The notes under the pieces are model-generated. The model ran no database searches. It was given only the letters and a program-made list of their open reading frames with translations, and had not been told where the DNA came from. The translations under genes and the position numbers were made by a program. Below, piece by piece: positions 25,256 to 33,741 of a stretch of DNA of 61,479 nucleotides (positions within the stretch are counted from its first letter, which is position 1; each line of letters opens with the position of its first letter). Origin of the DNA: Clostridiales bacterium (GTDB taxonomy: Bacteria > Bacillota > Clostridia > Tissierellales > GPF-1); contig JABXKS010000023.1 in the NCBI GenBank assembly GCA_013619125.1, positions 1 to 61,479 of the forward strand. The letters are read 5' to 3'.

Positions 25256-26527
25256 ATGCTCGAATTTGGATTTTCGAAAGCATGCATCACTCCCCAGTTG
25301 CCCATTGCGTTAGGCGGGTATGCCGACCGCGAAGGGGAGGCAACGGGTGTGCATGATGATTTATATGTGCGGGCATCTTATCTACAAGCTGATGGCAAGC
25401 AATGCATATTGCTTGCCTTTGACTTGCTGATGATGGATGATGCCTATTATCAACCCATTCAAAAGGAGATTGCGGAGGCATTGCGAATCTCAATTGAAAA
25501 TGTTTTGATTGCAACAACCCATTCGCATTCTGCTCCCCTCTTCATTCGACAAGACACCTTCGGAAAAGTAAGTGAGCGTTATTTTCAGCAGGTGAAAGAG
25601 GCGGCAGTTTTGGTTGCTGTCACAGCTCTTTCGCAGAAGCAACTTGTTAAAACTGGCTGGAGCCAGAAAAAGTTTTCAGGAGTTGGCAGAAGCCGACGAA
25701 GTGGAGATCGCGAAGGTGATGTCGTTTTGACTCTCTTATCTTTTGTGGATCTCGAAGAAAAGCCAGTCGCGACGATTATCAATTACAATTGTCATCCGAC
25801 AGTGCTTTCTGCCGCAAATCGAGAGGTTTCCGCCGAATATCCCGGCGCTGTGATTCGGGCTTTGGAAGAATCTCATTCGGGAGAGTTTCTCTTTGTTAAT
25901 GGAGCGGCGGGCGATGTCAGCACGCGGTTTGTCAGAAGGGAACAAAGTTTTAAAGAGATGGAGCGATTGGGGAAATTACTGGCGGATGAAGTAGGCGAAA
26001 CATTAGAGAAGCTGGAATATCATAAAGAGGAAGACTTCTCCATTCTTTCCCGGGAAATAACGCCAGAAGTAAAGACGCTTCCAGCGTTGGATACCTTGAA
26101 TCAAATGATTCGAGAAGCGTCCGAAAAAGAAGAACAGCTGAAGCAAGCGGGTGCTGACGCTGCGCAATTGCGCCTGGTGCATACCCAATTGCAAGGAGCG
26201 CAGGTTCAAAAAATGCTGAGCCAAGAGTTGGATGAACTAGACAATATTGTAAGAGTGACCACGATAAGTATTGGTGATGGTGCCCTGATGTTTGTTAATG
26301 GAGAATGGTTTTCTGGACCGGCAGCAAGGGTCATGGAAGGCTCGCCCTATGCAATAACAGGGATTGTTGGGTATACCAATGGAATCGTGGGGTATTTTCC
26401 CGATCAACTCGCCTTTGAAGAGGGCGGATATGAAGCTTTATCGTGTCGATTTGCTCCAGGGATCGCAGAAGCGGTAGAAAAAGAAGGACGGAGCTTGTTG
26501 GAAGCGTGTAACACTTTATCGGAGTAG
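25256..26527 (+). CDS. Neutral/alkaline ceramidase-fold hydrolase
   Basis: A 423-residue protein similar to the N-terminal domain of neutral/alkaline non-lysosomal ceramidases, which are zinc amidases. Likely metal ligands are in ATTHSHSAP (about residue 90) and NYNCHPT (about 180). The region NGAAGDVS corresponds to the ceramidase segment that holds the nucleophilic serine, but alanine occupies that place, so ordinary ceramidase activity is doubtful. No signal peptide is visible, so it is cytoplasmic. Start follows GGAGGG. It sits between PTS EIIB and a SIS protein, suggesting hydrolysis of an amide or ester on an imported amino-sugar derivative (inference). Confidence 0.78.
   Translation: MLEFGFSKACITPQLPIALGGYADREGEATGVHDDLYVRASYLQADGKQCILLAFDLLMMDDAYYQPIQKEIAEALRISIENVLIATTHSHSAPLFIRQDTFGKVSERYFQQVKEAAVLVAVTALSQKQLVKTGWSQKKFSGVGRSRRSGDREGDVVLTLLSFVDLEEKPVATIINYNCHPTVLSAANREVSAEYPGAVIRALEESHSGEFLFVNGAAGDVSTRFVRREQSFKEMERLGKLLADEVGETLEKLEYHKEEDFSILSREITPEVKTLPALDTLNQMIREASEKEEQLKQAGADAAQLRLVHTQLQGAQVQKMLSQELDELDNIVRVTTISIGDGALMFVNGEWFSGPAARVMEGSPYAITGIVGYTNGIVGYFPDQLAFEEGGYEALSCRFAPGIAEAVEKEGRSLLEACNTLSE
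26045..26058. promoter_or_regulatory. Near-consensus Noc binding site
   Basis: CTTTCCCGGGAAAT matches the 14-bp NBS palindrome at 13 positions. It lies inside the ceramidase-fold gene, 17 kb from oriC. Confidence 0.5.
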
Positions 26528-26570
26528 TTGTACTATCAACATAACAAGTAGAAAGAAATGGGGGAGAAAC

Positions 26571-27317
26571 ATGAAACTTTCAGGAGAAGTATTTTTTCGT
26601 GAGTCGGAAGAACGGATTGAGAAGCTGGTAGCATCGCAATGGGATGCAATCATCAAAACAGGGAAAGAACTTGCTCAGGTGATTGAAGAGGATGGCGTCA
26701 TTCATATCTTTGGCACTGGACATTCCGAGTGTTTTGCCATGGAGCTGGTATTTCGTGCTGGGGGACTGGTTCCGATGCATCGCATGAGTATTCAAGACCT
26801 CGCATTGCGAGGGAAATTGGATCCGGAAAAACTGAAGGATCCGATGATTGAACGGACACCGGAGATTGCGCATCAATTGTGGGACCTGTATCGTGTGGAA
26901 CCGAAGGATGCATTTATCCTGGTTTCGAATTCAGGTATCAATCCGACAATTATGGAACTGGCAACCATCATTAAGGAAAAAGGTCATCGCTTGATTGTAG
27001 TTACTAGCATGGAACACAGCCAGGCGCAGGAATCTCGCCATGAAAGCGGCAAGAAGCTTTATGAAATGACTCCTTGGGTCATCGACAATTGTGGACCAGA
27101 AGGAGATGCATTGATTGAAGTTGGCGATGGAATGAAAGTTTGTTCCATTTCCTCGATTACGGGTGCGTATATTGCACAGATGCTGACGGCAGAGATCTTT
27201 CAAAACTTGAAGCAGACAGGTGGCACGCCTCCGATACTAATCAGCGCCAATGTCAATGGAGCGGATGAACACAATGACAAAGTTTGCGCCCGATATGACG
27301 GTCGCTGGAACGCATAG
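26571..27317 (+). CDS. SIS domain protein, UPF0309 family (copy 1)
   Basis: A 248-residue sugar isomerase (SIS) fold protein. The phosphosugar-binding loop is HIFGTGHSECFAMEL (about residues 44-58) and a second loop is LVSNSGINPT. It matches UPF0309, a family close to GmhA phosphoheptose isomerase whose reaction is not established. It shares long stretches with the next gene (DNCGPEGDALIEV, CSISSITGAYIAQ), showing local duplication. Start follows GGGGGAG. It probably binds or isomerises the phosphosugar made by the PTS (inference). Confidence 0.86.
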   Translation: MKLSGEVFFRESEERIEKLVASQWDAIIKTGKELAQVIEEDGVIHIFGTGHSECFAMELVFRAGGLVPMHRMSIQDLALRGKLDPEKLKDPMIERTPEIAHQLWDLYRVEPKDAFILVSNSGINPTIMELATIIKEKGHRLIVVTSMEHSQAQESRHESGKKLYEMTPWVIDNCGPEGDALIEVGDGMKVCSISSITGAYIAQMLTAEIFQNLKQTGGTPPILISANVNGADEHNDKVCARYDGRWNA

Positions 27318-27329
27318 GGGGTGGAGAAA

Positions 27330-28076
27330 ATGGTGAATGCAAAGACTTTTTTAGAGGCGGCAAAAGAGCGCGTGAATCAAATTGAAGTAACACAAATGGG
27401 TGTGATACAAGAAGCAGCGAAATTGTTGGCAGAACGAATCAACAACGGTGGTGTGGTACATATATACGGAAGCGGACACTCAGCTTGCTTCGCAATGGAG
27501 TTGAGTTGCCGGGCCGGAGGGCTGGTTCCAATGCATCGGATTGTCAATCAGGATTTGGTCCTAAAAGGCGCCTATACCCATGAAGAATTTACAGATGGGA
27601 AGTTTGAAAGAAGAGAAGGTGTGGCGGATACTTTCTGGGGACTGTATAATATACAAAAGGAAGATGCTTTCATTATTGTATCGAATTCAGGGCGGAATGG
27701 TTTGATCTTGGATATGACATTGAAGGCAAAAGAAATGGGGCTTCCGGTTATTGCTGTAACAAGTATGGAGCATACGCAAGCCGTTGAGAGTCGACATTCT
27801 TGCGGCAAAAGATTGTTTGAATTGGGCGATCTTGTTATTGATAATTGTGGTCCGACGGGAGACGCACTCTTGGAGGTTGAGGACTTGCCAATGAAGGTTT
27901 GTTCGATTTCATCCATTACAGGCGCTTATATCGCGCAAGCATTAACTGCTGAGATTTATCAACGATTAGCAGATTATGGGCAAATTCCACCGGTTTTGAT
28001 CAGCTATAACGTAGCTGGCGCAGATGAACACAACAAAAAAATACTAGAAGCTTATGAAGGTCGTTGGAATTCGTAA
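27330..28076 (+). CDS. SIS domain protein, UPF0309 family (copy 2)
   Basis: A 248-residue paralogue of the preceding gene, 12 bases downstream, with HIYGSGHSACFAMEL, VSNSGRNGLI, DNCGPTGDALLEV and the C-terminal ISYNVAGADEHN. A GTG nine bases upstream is possible, but the ATG used here has GGTGGAG at ideal distance. The two copies differ in the region after residue 75 (LALRGKLDPEKL against LVLKGAYTHEEF), the part lining the substrate pocket in SIS folds, so specialisation rather than dosage is plausible. Confidence 0.86.
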   Translation: MVNAKTFLEAAKERVNQIEVTQMGVIQEAAKLLAERINNGGVVHIYGSGHSACFAMELSCRAGGLVPMHRIVNQDLVLKGAYTHEEFTDGKFERREGVADTFWGLYNIQKEDAFIIVSNSGRNGLILDMTLKAKEMGLPVIAVTSMEHTQAVESRHSCGKRLFELGDLVIDNCGPTGDALLEVEDLPMKVCSISSITGAYIAQALTAEIYQRLADYGQIPPVLISYNVAGADEHNKKILEAYEGRWNS

Positions 28077-28094
28077 GCGGGAAGTGAGGAACCG

Positions 28095-28826
28095 ATGCGA
28101 AAGGTACAAAAAGAAAACCCGATCCCTTTATACTATCAATTGAAAGATATTATCTTGGAAATGATTGACAACATGGAGCTTCAGGCTGGAGATCCTATTC
28201 CGCCGGAACGGGAATTGTGCGAAATCCATGGAATCAGTCGAATGACAGCGAGGAAAGCCATTGATGTATTGGTGAACGAAGGGGTCATTTATCGAGAGCA
28301 GGGGCGGGGTTCTTTTGTTGCGGAAGCTAAAATCAATCAACCAATCACAAGACTCGTTGGATTTACGGAAGACAATAAAAGCCGTGGAAAGCGCACGGAA
28401 ACAAGGCTTCTTGATTTTGAAGTCAGACCGGCGACCAAGATCTATGCGCAACGTCTTCAGATCCCGGAGGGGAGCCTGATTATTAAAGCGCGTCGATTGC
28501 GTACGACTGATGGAGAGCCAATAAGCATTGAGAGTATCCATGTGCCCAAGGCGCTTTTTCCAGATTTAACGGGAGATATGCTCGATAATAAATCCTTTTA
28601 TTCTCTGGTAGAGAAGGAATATGGATTTACATTGGACTATGCGAAGCAGACGATTGAACCGTTGATTATCAACGATTATGATTCTGAACTCTTGAACCAA
28701 GAAGAGGAGGCTTTGGGTTTGTTATTCAGACGGACAACCTTTGTGAAGAGTGGAAAGATTATTGAGTATACCAAGACGGTGTACCGAAGCGATCGGTATC
28801 GATACGAAATCACCCTTGATCGATAG
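28095..28826 (+). CDS. GntR family regulator, HutC subfamily
   Basis: A 243-residue repressor. The N-terminal winged helix (IPLYYQLKDIILEMI, then PPERELCEIHGISRMTARKAI) is followed by a chorismate-lyase-like (UTRA) effector domain of about 160 residues that usually binds sugars or sugar phosphates. It is most like NagR/YvoA-type regulators of amino sugar use. It sits in the cluster between SIS copies 2 and 3. The GT-N-TA-N-AC operator at the murQ promoter is its likely target. Start follows a GAAGTGAGG site. Confidence 0.92.
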   Translation: MRKVQKENPIPLYYQLKDIILEMIDNMELQAGDPIPPERELCEIHGISRMTARKAIDVLVNEGVIYREQGRGSFVAEAKINQPITRLVGFTEDNKSRGKRTETRLLDFEVRPATKIYAQRLQIPEGSLIIKARRLRTTDGEPISIESIHVPKALFPDLTGDMLDNKSFYSLVEKEYGFTLDYAKQTIEPLIINDYDSELLNQEEEALGLLFRRTTFVKSGKIIEYTKTVYRSDRYRYEITLDR

Positions 28827-28933
28827 ACAACTTCATGTCAAAGACACGCCTGTCATAATTCATGCAGACTAACGGTCTTGTTCGAAAAGGGGAAACACTT
28901 ATTGGATGAAGATGAAACTGGAGGAATGAAGAA

Positions 28934-29656
28934 ATGGCAACTTTTACGTATATGAAACATGCAATTGCATTATTGGAAAAAATTGATCAAGAACAAGGGG
29001 AACAGATGAAGTTGGCAGCTGAGTGGGTTGCGGACAATATTCGGGAAGATCGAATGATTCACGTGTTTGGAACGGGACATTCCCATATGATCGGGATTGA
29101 GATGTTTGTTCGTGCAGGTGGATTGGCCAATGTGAATGCGATGCTGGATCCGGATGTATTGACATCAAACGGTGCAAGACGAAGCGGCGCCCTTGAAAAA
29201 TTGCCTGGTTTGGCAGACATTCTGTATGATCAATATGATATTCGCACGGGCGATATCATGATTGTCATTTCAAACTCTGGCAGAAACGCGATGCCGATTG
29301 AAATGGCTATGCGTGCGCAGAAAGAGGGCGTGAAGGTAATCGCCTTGACCAATTTGAAGCAATCCGAGCAGACAATTAGCCGCCATCCAAGTGGGAAGCG
29401 ATTATTTGAATGCGTAGACCTTGTGATCGATTCGTGTGTACCGTTTGGAGATGCGATGATGGAGGTAGGCGGAGTGCCAACAGCGCCGGGTTCGACCTTG
29501 TCTGGGGTTGCAACCATTAATGTGATTGTCAACGAAGCGATGATGACTCTTGCGGCAGAAGGACATTCGCTGCCCGTATTTGCAAGCCAAAATGTCGATG
29601 GTTTTAATAATGACGCACTCTATGAAAAGTATGTAGGACGCGTTCGACATATCTAG
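28934..29656 (+). CDS. SIS domain protein, UPF0309 family (copy 3)
   Basis: A 240-residue SIS protein with HVFGTGHSHMIGIEM, VISNSGRNAMP and SRHPSGKRLFE. It is more distant from copies 1 and 2 than they are from each other: DSCVPFGDAMMEV replaces DNCGPxGDAL, and the C-terminus is NVDGFNNDALYEKYVGR. A 107-base gap after the GntR gene leaves room for a separate promoter. Three members of one uncharacterised SIS family in 3 kb is unusual. Confidence 0.85.
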   Translation: MATFTYMKHAIALLEKIDQEQGEQMKLAAEWVADNIREDRMIHVFGTGHSHMIGIEMFVRAGGLANVNAMLDPDVLTSNGARRSGALEKLPGLADILYDQYDIRTGDIMIVISNSGRNAMPIEMAMRAQKEGVKVIALTNLKQSEQTISRHPSGKRLFECVDLVIDSCVPFGDAMMEVGGVPTAPGSTLSGVATINVIVNEAMMTLAAEGHSLPVFASQNVDGFNNDALYEKYVGRVRHI

Positions 29657-29664
29657 GCGTTGTT

Positions 29665-30222
29665 ATGGAGTGGAAGTTTCGAAAATTGAAACGGAGAGAT
29701 TTTTCTCTGCTTTATGAATGGATGAATGGTGGAGAAGTGAAAAAATGGTATACAAAGGGAACGATTACCCAGGCGCGAATCGAGGAAAAATATTTGCCTT
29801 GCGTGCTAGGAAAGTCGCCTAAGCTTACGATGCTCGCCTACGTGGATGCAGACCCCATCGGATTTGTGCAGGCCTATAGCATCCACCACTATCCCGCTTA
29901 CGAAGAACAGGTGGGAATCCAGGATAGTATCGGAATTGATATGTTTATCGGAGACGCAGAGCGAATCAACCAAGGATTGGGAAGTCAGATGTTGAAAGTG
30001 TTTGTAGAAGACGTGATTTCAGACTATTTTTCCGAGAAGATCGCGGTGATTGGACCGGAACCGGACAATAAACGGGCAATTCGCGCCTATGAAAAAGCGG
30101 GCTTTCATTTTTCGCATCAAATCGAGAATCCGAGAGAAGAAATCCATGAGTATTTGATGAAACGAGAAATTCCGAAAAATCGGGAAATTTCGGTTGACAA
30201 AAATGATCCAATTGAGATATGA
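29665..30222 (+). CDS. GNAT acetyltransferase, AAC(6')-like
   Basis: A 185-residue acetyltransferase starting WKFRKLKRRDFSLLYEWMN and containing IDMFIGDAERINQGLGSQML (acetyl-CoA loop) and PDNKRAIRAYEKAGF. This arrangement is shared with aminoglycoside 6'-N-acetyltransferases and siderophore-type IucB domains. It has no good ribosome binding site and starts eight bases after the SIS gene, so coupling is likely. In this cluster acetylation of an amino sugar is a reasonable guess; drug resistance is possible but not supported by context. The pyr promoter lies over its last codons. Confidence 0.8.
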   Translation: MEWKFRKLKRRDFSLLYEWMNGGEVKKWYTKGTITQARIEEKYLPCVLGKSPKLTMLAYVDADPIGFVQAYSIHHYPAYEEQVGIQDSIGIDMFIGDAERINQGLGSQMLKVFVEDVISDYFSEKIAVIGPEPDNKRAIRAYEKAGFHFSHQIENPREEIHEYLMKREIPKNREISVDKNDPIEI

Positions 30223-30223
30223 T
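30194..30223 (+). promoter_or_regulatory. Promoter of the pyr operon
   Basis: TTGACA (30194-30199) and TATGAT (30218-30223), spacer 18. It overlaps the 3' end of the acetyltransferase gene and precedes a 150-base leader. Confidence 0.82.
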
Positions 30224-30240
30224 TACCGCAGTAAGTGAAT

Positions 30241-30344
30241 CTTTAAATCAGTACGAGAGACTGGAAAGGTTGACGCATTAGGGACATACTGCTTATTTGC
30301 GGCTATTTACGACCTTTCTTGATTTTCAAGGAAGGTCTTTTTTT
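30241..30344 (+). promoter_or_regulatory. PyrR-type attenuator upstream of pyrB
   Basis: CTTT (30241) pairs with AAAG to make a lower stem; after an asymmetric bulge CAGU/ACUG makes a short upper stem capped by ACGAGAG. This fits the PyrR binding loop architecture (conserved GAGAG and CU). GGAAAGGTTG (30263-30272) can instead pair with CGACCTTTCT (30310-30319) as antiterminator, overlapping the ascending arm of a terminator (30311-30337) followed by seven T. UMP-bound PyrR would favour termination. The pyrR gene is not in the window. The loop also resembles the 23S sarcin-ricin loop by sequence. Confidence 0.75.
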
Positions 30345-30389
30345 ATCCATTTTTAATTTTGCCCAGCGAGGCAAAGAAGGAGGATTTTT

Positions 30390-31310
30390 ATGATTGGCAG
30401 ACATTTGATTGAACCTAGAGATTTTTCGGTAGAGGAATTGGAAGAAATCTTTCAATTGGCAGAAAAGATTATTGAAGCACCGGAGGTCTATGTAGACGTA
30501 TGCAAAGGTAAGTTGCTGGCGACTCTTTTTTATGAACCATCCACACGAACGCGATTTTCATTCGAAGCGGCAATGCTACGTTTGGGCGGATCCATTATCG
30601 GTTTCGATGATCCCAATGCATCTTCGGCGGCGAAGGGGGAAACCCTATCCGATACAATTCGAACCATTTGTGCCTATGCGGACGCGATTGTGATGCGACA
30701 TCCCAGAGAGGGTTCGGCAAAGCTGGCATCGGAGTCTTCAAACAGGCCATTGATCAATGCCGGGGATGGCGGACATCAGCATCCAACCCAAACCCTGACG
30801 GATCTTTTGACCATTCGACAGGAAAAGGGCAGGCTTGAGAATCTGACTATCGGAGTCTGCGGCGATCTGAAATTTGGCCGCACGATTCACTCCTTGATTC
30901 GAGCCATGGATCGATATGCGGGAATCCGATTTATCTTTATTTCGCCGGATGAGCTGCAATTGCCAAGCTATGTGAAGGATGAAATCACACATGCAAGCTT
31001 TGAAGAAACAAAGAATCTGGAAGATGCCATGGGCGAGCTGGATATCTTATATATGTCTCGGGTACAGCGAGAACGATTTGTATCGGAAGAGGAATATCTG
31101 CGGTTGAAGGATATCTACATCTTGGATACGGATAAGATGGAAAAAGCGAAACCGGATGCGATGATTCTACACCCGCTTCCGCGAGTCAATGAGATTTCGA
31201 TAGAAGTTGATCAGGATCCGAGAGCCAAGTATTTTGAACAAGCCCATTATGGCATGATTGTGCGAATGGCTTTACTGATGAAGGTCTTGGGGGTGAAAGA
31301 AAATGATTAA
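30390..31310 (+). CDS. pyrB: Aspartate carbamoyltransferase catalytic subunit
   Basis: A 306-residue enzyme joining carbamoyl phosphate and aspartate. Active-site motifs are [11 protein letters not shown] (about 51-61), [22 protein letters not shown] and HPLPRVNEI. Start follows GGAGG. It overlaps pyrI by eight bases, as in enterobacterial-type holoenzymes. Confidence 0.98.
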   Translation: MIGRHLIEPRDFSVEELEEIFQLAEKIIEAPEVYVDVCKGKLLATLFYEPSTRTRFSFEAAMLRLGGSIIGFDDPNASSAAKGETLSDTIRTICAYADAIVMRHPREGSAKLASESSNRPLINAGDGGHQHPTQTLTDLLTIRQEKGRLENLTIGVCGDLKFGRTIHSLIRAMDRYAGIRFIFISPDELQLPSYVKDEITHASFEETKNLEDAMGELDILYMSRVQRERFVSEEEYLRLKDIYILDTDKMEKAKPDAMILHPLPRVNEISIEVDQDPRAKYFEQAHYGMIVRMALLMKVLGVKEND

Positions 31311-31737
31311 TGTATCGAAGTTGAAAAAAGGATTGGTCATCGATCATATTGCAGCCGGCAGTGGATACCGAATTTTTCGCCAGCTGAAACTCGATGAATT
31401 GAGTGATGTTGTCATTCTGATGAGAAACGTTCCGAGCCAAAAAATGGGTAAGAAAGACGTGATCAAGATTGAGAATCACATTAACCTGGATCTGGAAGTC
31501 TTGGGATTGATTGATCCCCATGCGACGATCAATGTCATTGACAATGGGAATCGGACAAAGAAGATCCGCCTTGCCTTGCCAAAACGGGTTGAGGGCATCT
31601 TGAAATGCAAAAATCCACGCTGCATCACCCAATATGAAAAGGTGCAAGCGCCGGTGTTTTATCTGGCGAAGGAAGAGGAAAAGACATACCGCTGCAGCTA
31701 CTGCGATTCTCCAACGCAATTTGAGGGAGGAGAATAG
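31303..31737 (+). CDS. pyrI: Aspartate carbamoyltransferase regulatory subunit
   Basis: A 144-residue allosteric subunit with an N-terminal nucleotide-binding domain ([18 protein letters not shown]) and a C-terminal zinc domain with four cysteines in CKNPRC and CSYC. CTP and ATP control PyrB through it. It implies feedback at the enzyme level in addition to leader-level control. Confidence 0.97.
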   Translation: MINVSKLKKGLVIDHIAAGSGYRIFRQLKLDELSDVVILMRNVPSQKMGKKDVIKIENHINLDLEVLGLIDPHATINVIDNGNRTKKIRLALPKRVEGILKCKNPRCITQYEKVQAPVFYLAKEEEKTYRCSYCDSPTQFEGGE

Positions 31738-31739
31738 GG

Positions 31740-32897
31740 ATGAAACGATATATGAATCTACACCTTGTTGATGCGAACCTGGATTCCTTTGGCGACCTGT
31801 GGGTCAATAAGGAAGGGAAAATAGAAAAAATCATTCTTCGCCCAATCACAAAAAGTGAGATTATAGAGGGAGACTTTGATGGATGGGGATTGACTTGCAT
31901 GCCATCTTTTATCGATCTTCATGGCCATTTTCGCGAGCCGGGGCAGGAACAAAAAGAGACGATACAATCTGGGATTCAAGCTGCTGTCAAAGGCGGATAT
32001 GGATTGGTAGTCGCCATGGCGAACACAACGCCCATCTGCGATGAGCCGAAATGGATCATGACCAATCAAGAAAAGGCGGCAGGATTTAACCAGGCGGAGC
32101 TACTTCAAGTGTCAGCCGTTACCAAAGGATTTGAAGAGGATCCCGTAGACTATGCAGTCATGCGACCGCACACCCGGTGCTTTTCCAACGATGGGAAACC
32201 CATTGATGATGCGAAAGTTATGGTGCAAGCTTTGTTGGATTCACAGAAACATGACTTCCTGCTAATGGTTCATCAAGAGCCGGAAGAGGAAATGATTCGC
32301 AGAGACCTTTTGTTGGCAGAGGCGGTGGGCGGAAACCTGCATATATGCCATGTCAGCACTGCTCGTTCGGTTGCCTTGATTCGTGAGGCAAAACAGCGTG
32401 GGGTATGCGTGAGCTGTGAGGTAACACCGCATCATCTATATCGCGCCAATGAAAACTATCGCGTCAATCCGCCCTTTGGAACTGAACCGGATCGGCAAGC
32501 CCTTCTGGCAGGACTCTTGGACGGAACCATTGATTGTGTCGCAACGGATCATGCGCCTCATACGGAAGCGGATAAGGAAGCGGGCTCACCGGGTATAACC
32601 GGATACGATGCAGCTTTTTCACTGGTTCGCACAGCGATGCCAAATGCGTCTTTACAAGCAATCAGCCGATGGATGAGTGCGAATCCAGCCAAGATCCTTG
32701 GGATCGAACGGATGGCGAAAGAAGGCAAGCTGGAAGTCGGGATGGACGCGAATCTCGTGATCCTTCAACCAAACGAGGAACGCATATTGAATGTTTTCTA
32801 CTCAAAATCTGAAAATACGCCGTTTGTTGGAGATCATGTCATTGGGAAAATCGAACAAACAATCCGGAAGGGAGAAAGAATTGATGAAAATGCATGA
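31740..32897 (+). CDS. pyrC: Dihydroorotase, class I
   Basis: A 385-residue metal-dependent amidohydrolase that cyclises carbamoyl aspartate. Metal ligands are visible in DLHGHFREPG (about 60-70), HQEP, HVSTA and ATDHAPH (about 264-270). Length fits the longer class I form. It begins two bases after pyrI and overlaps pyrF. Confidence 0.95.
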   Translation: MKRYMNLHLVDANLDSFGDLWVNKEGKIEKIILRPITKSEIIEGDFDGWGLTCMPSFIDLHGHFREPGQEQKETIQSGIQAAVKGGYGLVVAMANTTPICDEPKWIMTNQEKAAGFNQAELLQVSAVTKGFEEDPVDYAVMRPHTRCFSNDGKPIDDAKVMVQALLDSQKHDFLLMVHQEPEEEMIRRDLLLAEAVGGNLHICHVSTARSVALIREAKQRGVCVSCEVTPHHLYRANENYRVNPPFGTEPDRQALLAGLLDGTIDCVATDHAPHTEADKEAGSPGITGYDAAFSLVRTAMPNASLQAISRWMSANPAKILGIERMAKEGKLEVGMDANLVILQPNEERILNVFYSKSENTPFVGDHVIGKIEQTIRKGERIDENA

Positions 32898-33741
32898 ATT
32901 AGCAATAAGAAGTGAAAGTAAGGGACCGGTTTGTTTGGGTCTGGATGTGCGAGAGGCGTATTTGCCGGAGATACTGAAAAATGATACGGGATTATCGCGG
33001 GAGGAAAAAATCTTTCGCTTCAATAAAGAAATCATCTTGCATACGGAAGAGGCGGTTGCCTGCTTCAAGGTGCAAATTGCATGCTATGAAGCCCTTGGTT
33101 TAGAAGGACTTAGAGCCTATGCCAGAACCTTGGAATTTGCGAGAGAACGGGGAAATATTGTGATCGCCGATGTGAAAAGAGGCGACATCGCTTCGACGGC
33201 GGGGATGTATGCTCAGGGTCACTTCAGTGGAGACTTCGAGTCGGATATTATGACAGTGAACGCGTATATGGGAGAAGATGCGATTACTCCATACTTCCCG
33301 TTTATGGAAAAGCACGGCAAAGGTCTTTTTGCTTTACTACGCACCTCGAACCCATCGGCTGTTGATTTTCAGGAGTTAAAAACTGACAAAGGGCCGCTTT
33401 ATCTGGAAGTGGCAAGAAAGATTGAAGAGTGGGGCGCACGGCTGCCTCGAGAAGGAAATTTCAACGCGATTGGCGCAGTCGTCGGACTGACGGCTCCAGA
33501 AGCCTTTGAAGAGATTCAAGCGGCGATGCCCCATACATTCTTCCTGGTACCGGGATACGGCGCGCAGGGAGGAACTGGTAAGGACTTGGCTCGTGTCTTA
33601 ACAAAATCACGATGCATGGTCGTGAATTCTTCTCGAGGCTTGATTACCGCGCATCAGGGCGTGGAAGAAGGCGCTGATTTCGCCAAGGTGATTCAAGCCA
33701 AGACGGAAGCGATGCGGGAGGAGATCTTGCAATGGGTGTAG
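32884..33741 (+). CDS. pyrF: Orotidine 5'-phosphate decarboxylase, type 2
   Basis: A 285-residue enzyme that makes UMP. The catalytic DVKRGDIAST lies near residue 95 and LVPGYGAQGG near 223. The long form belongs to the type 2 subfamily. An open frame 31 codons longer lies inside pyrC; the ATG used has GGGAG upstream and overlaps pyrC by 14 bases, giving coupled translation. Confidence 0.95.
   Translation: MKMHELAIRSESKGPVCLGLDVREAYLPEILKNDTGLSREEKIFRFNKEIILHTEEAVACFKVQIACYEALGLEGLRAYARTLEFARERGNIVIADVKRGDIASTAGMYAQGHFSGDFESDIMTVNAYMGEDAITPYFPFMEKHGKGLFALLRTSNPSAVDFQELKTDKGPLYLEVARKIEEWGARLPREGNFNAIGAVVGLTAPEAFEEIQAAMPHTFFLVPGYGAQGGTGKDLARVLTKSRCMVVNSSRGLITAHQGVEEGADFAKVIQAKTEAMREEILQWV

Noticed and set aside
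30241-30300. Remnant of a 23S rRNA gene in the pyrB leader
   Set aside because: Similarity is limited to about 30 bases around the sarcin-ricin loop; flanking rRNA helices are absent and the segment fits a pyr attenuator by position and pairing.
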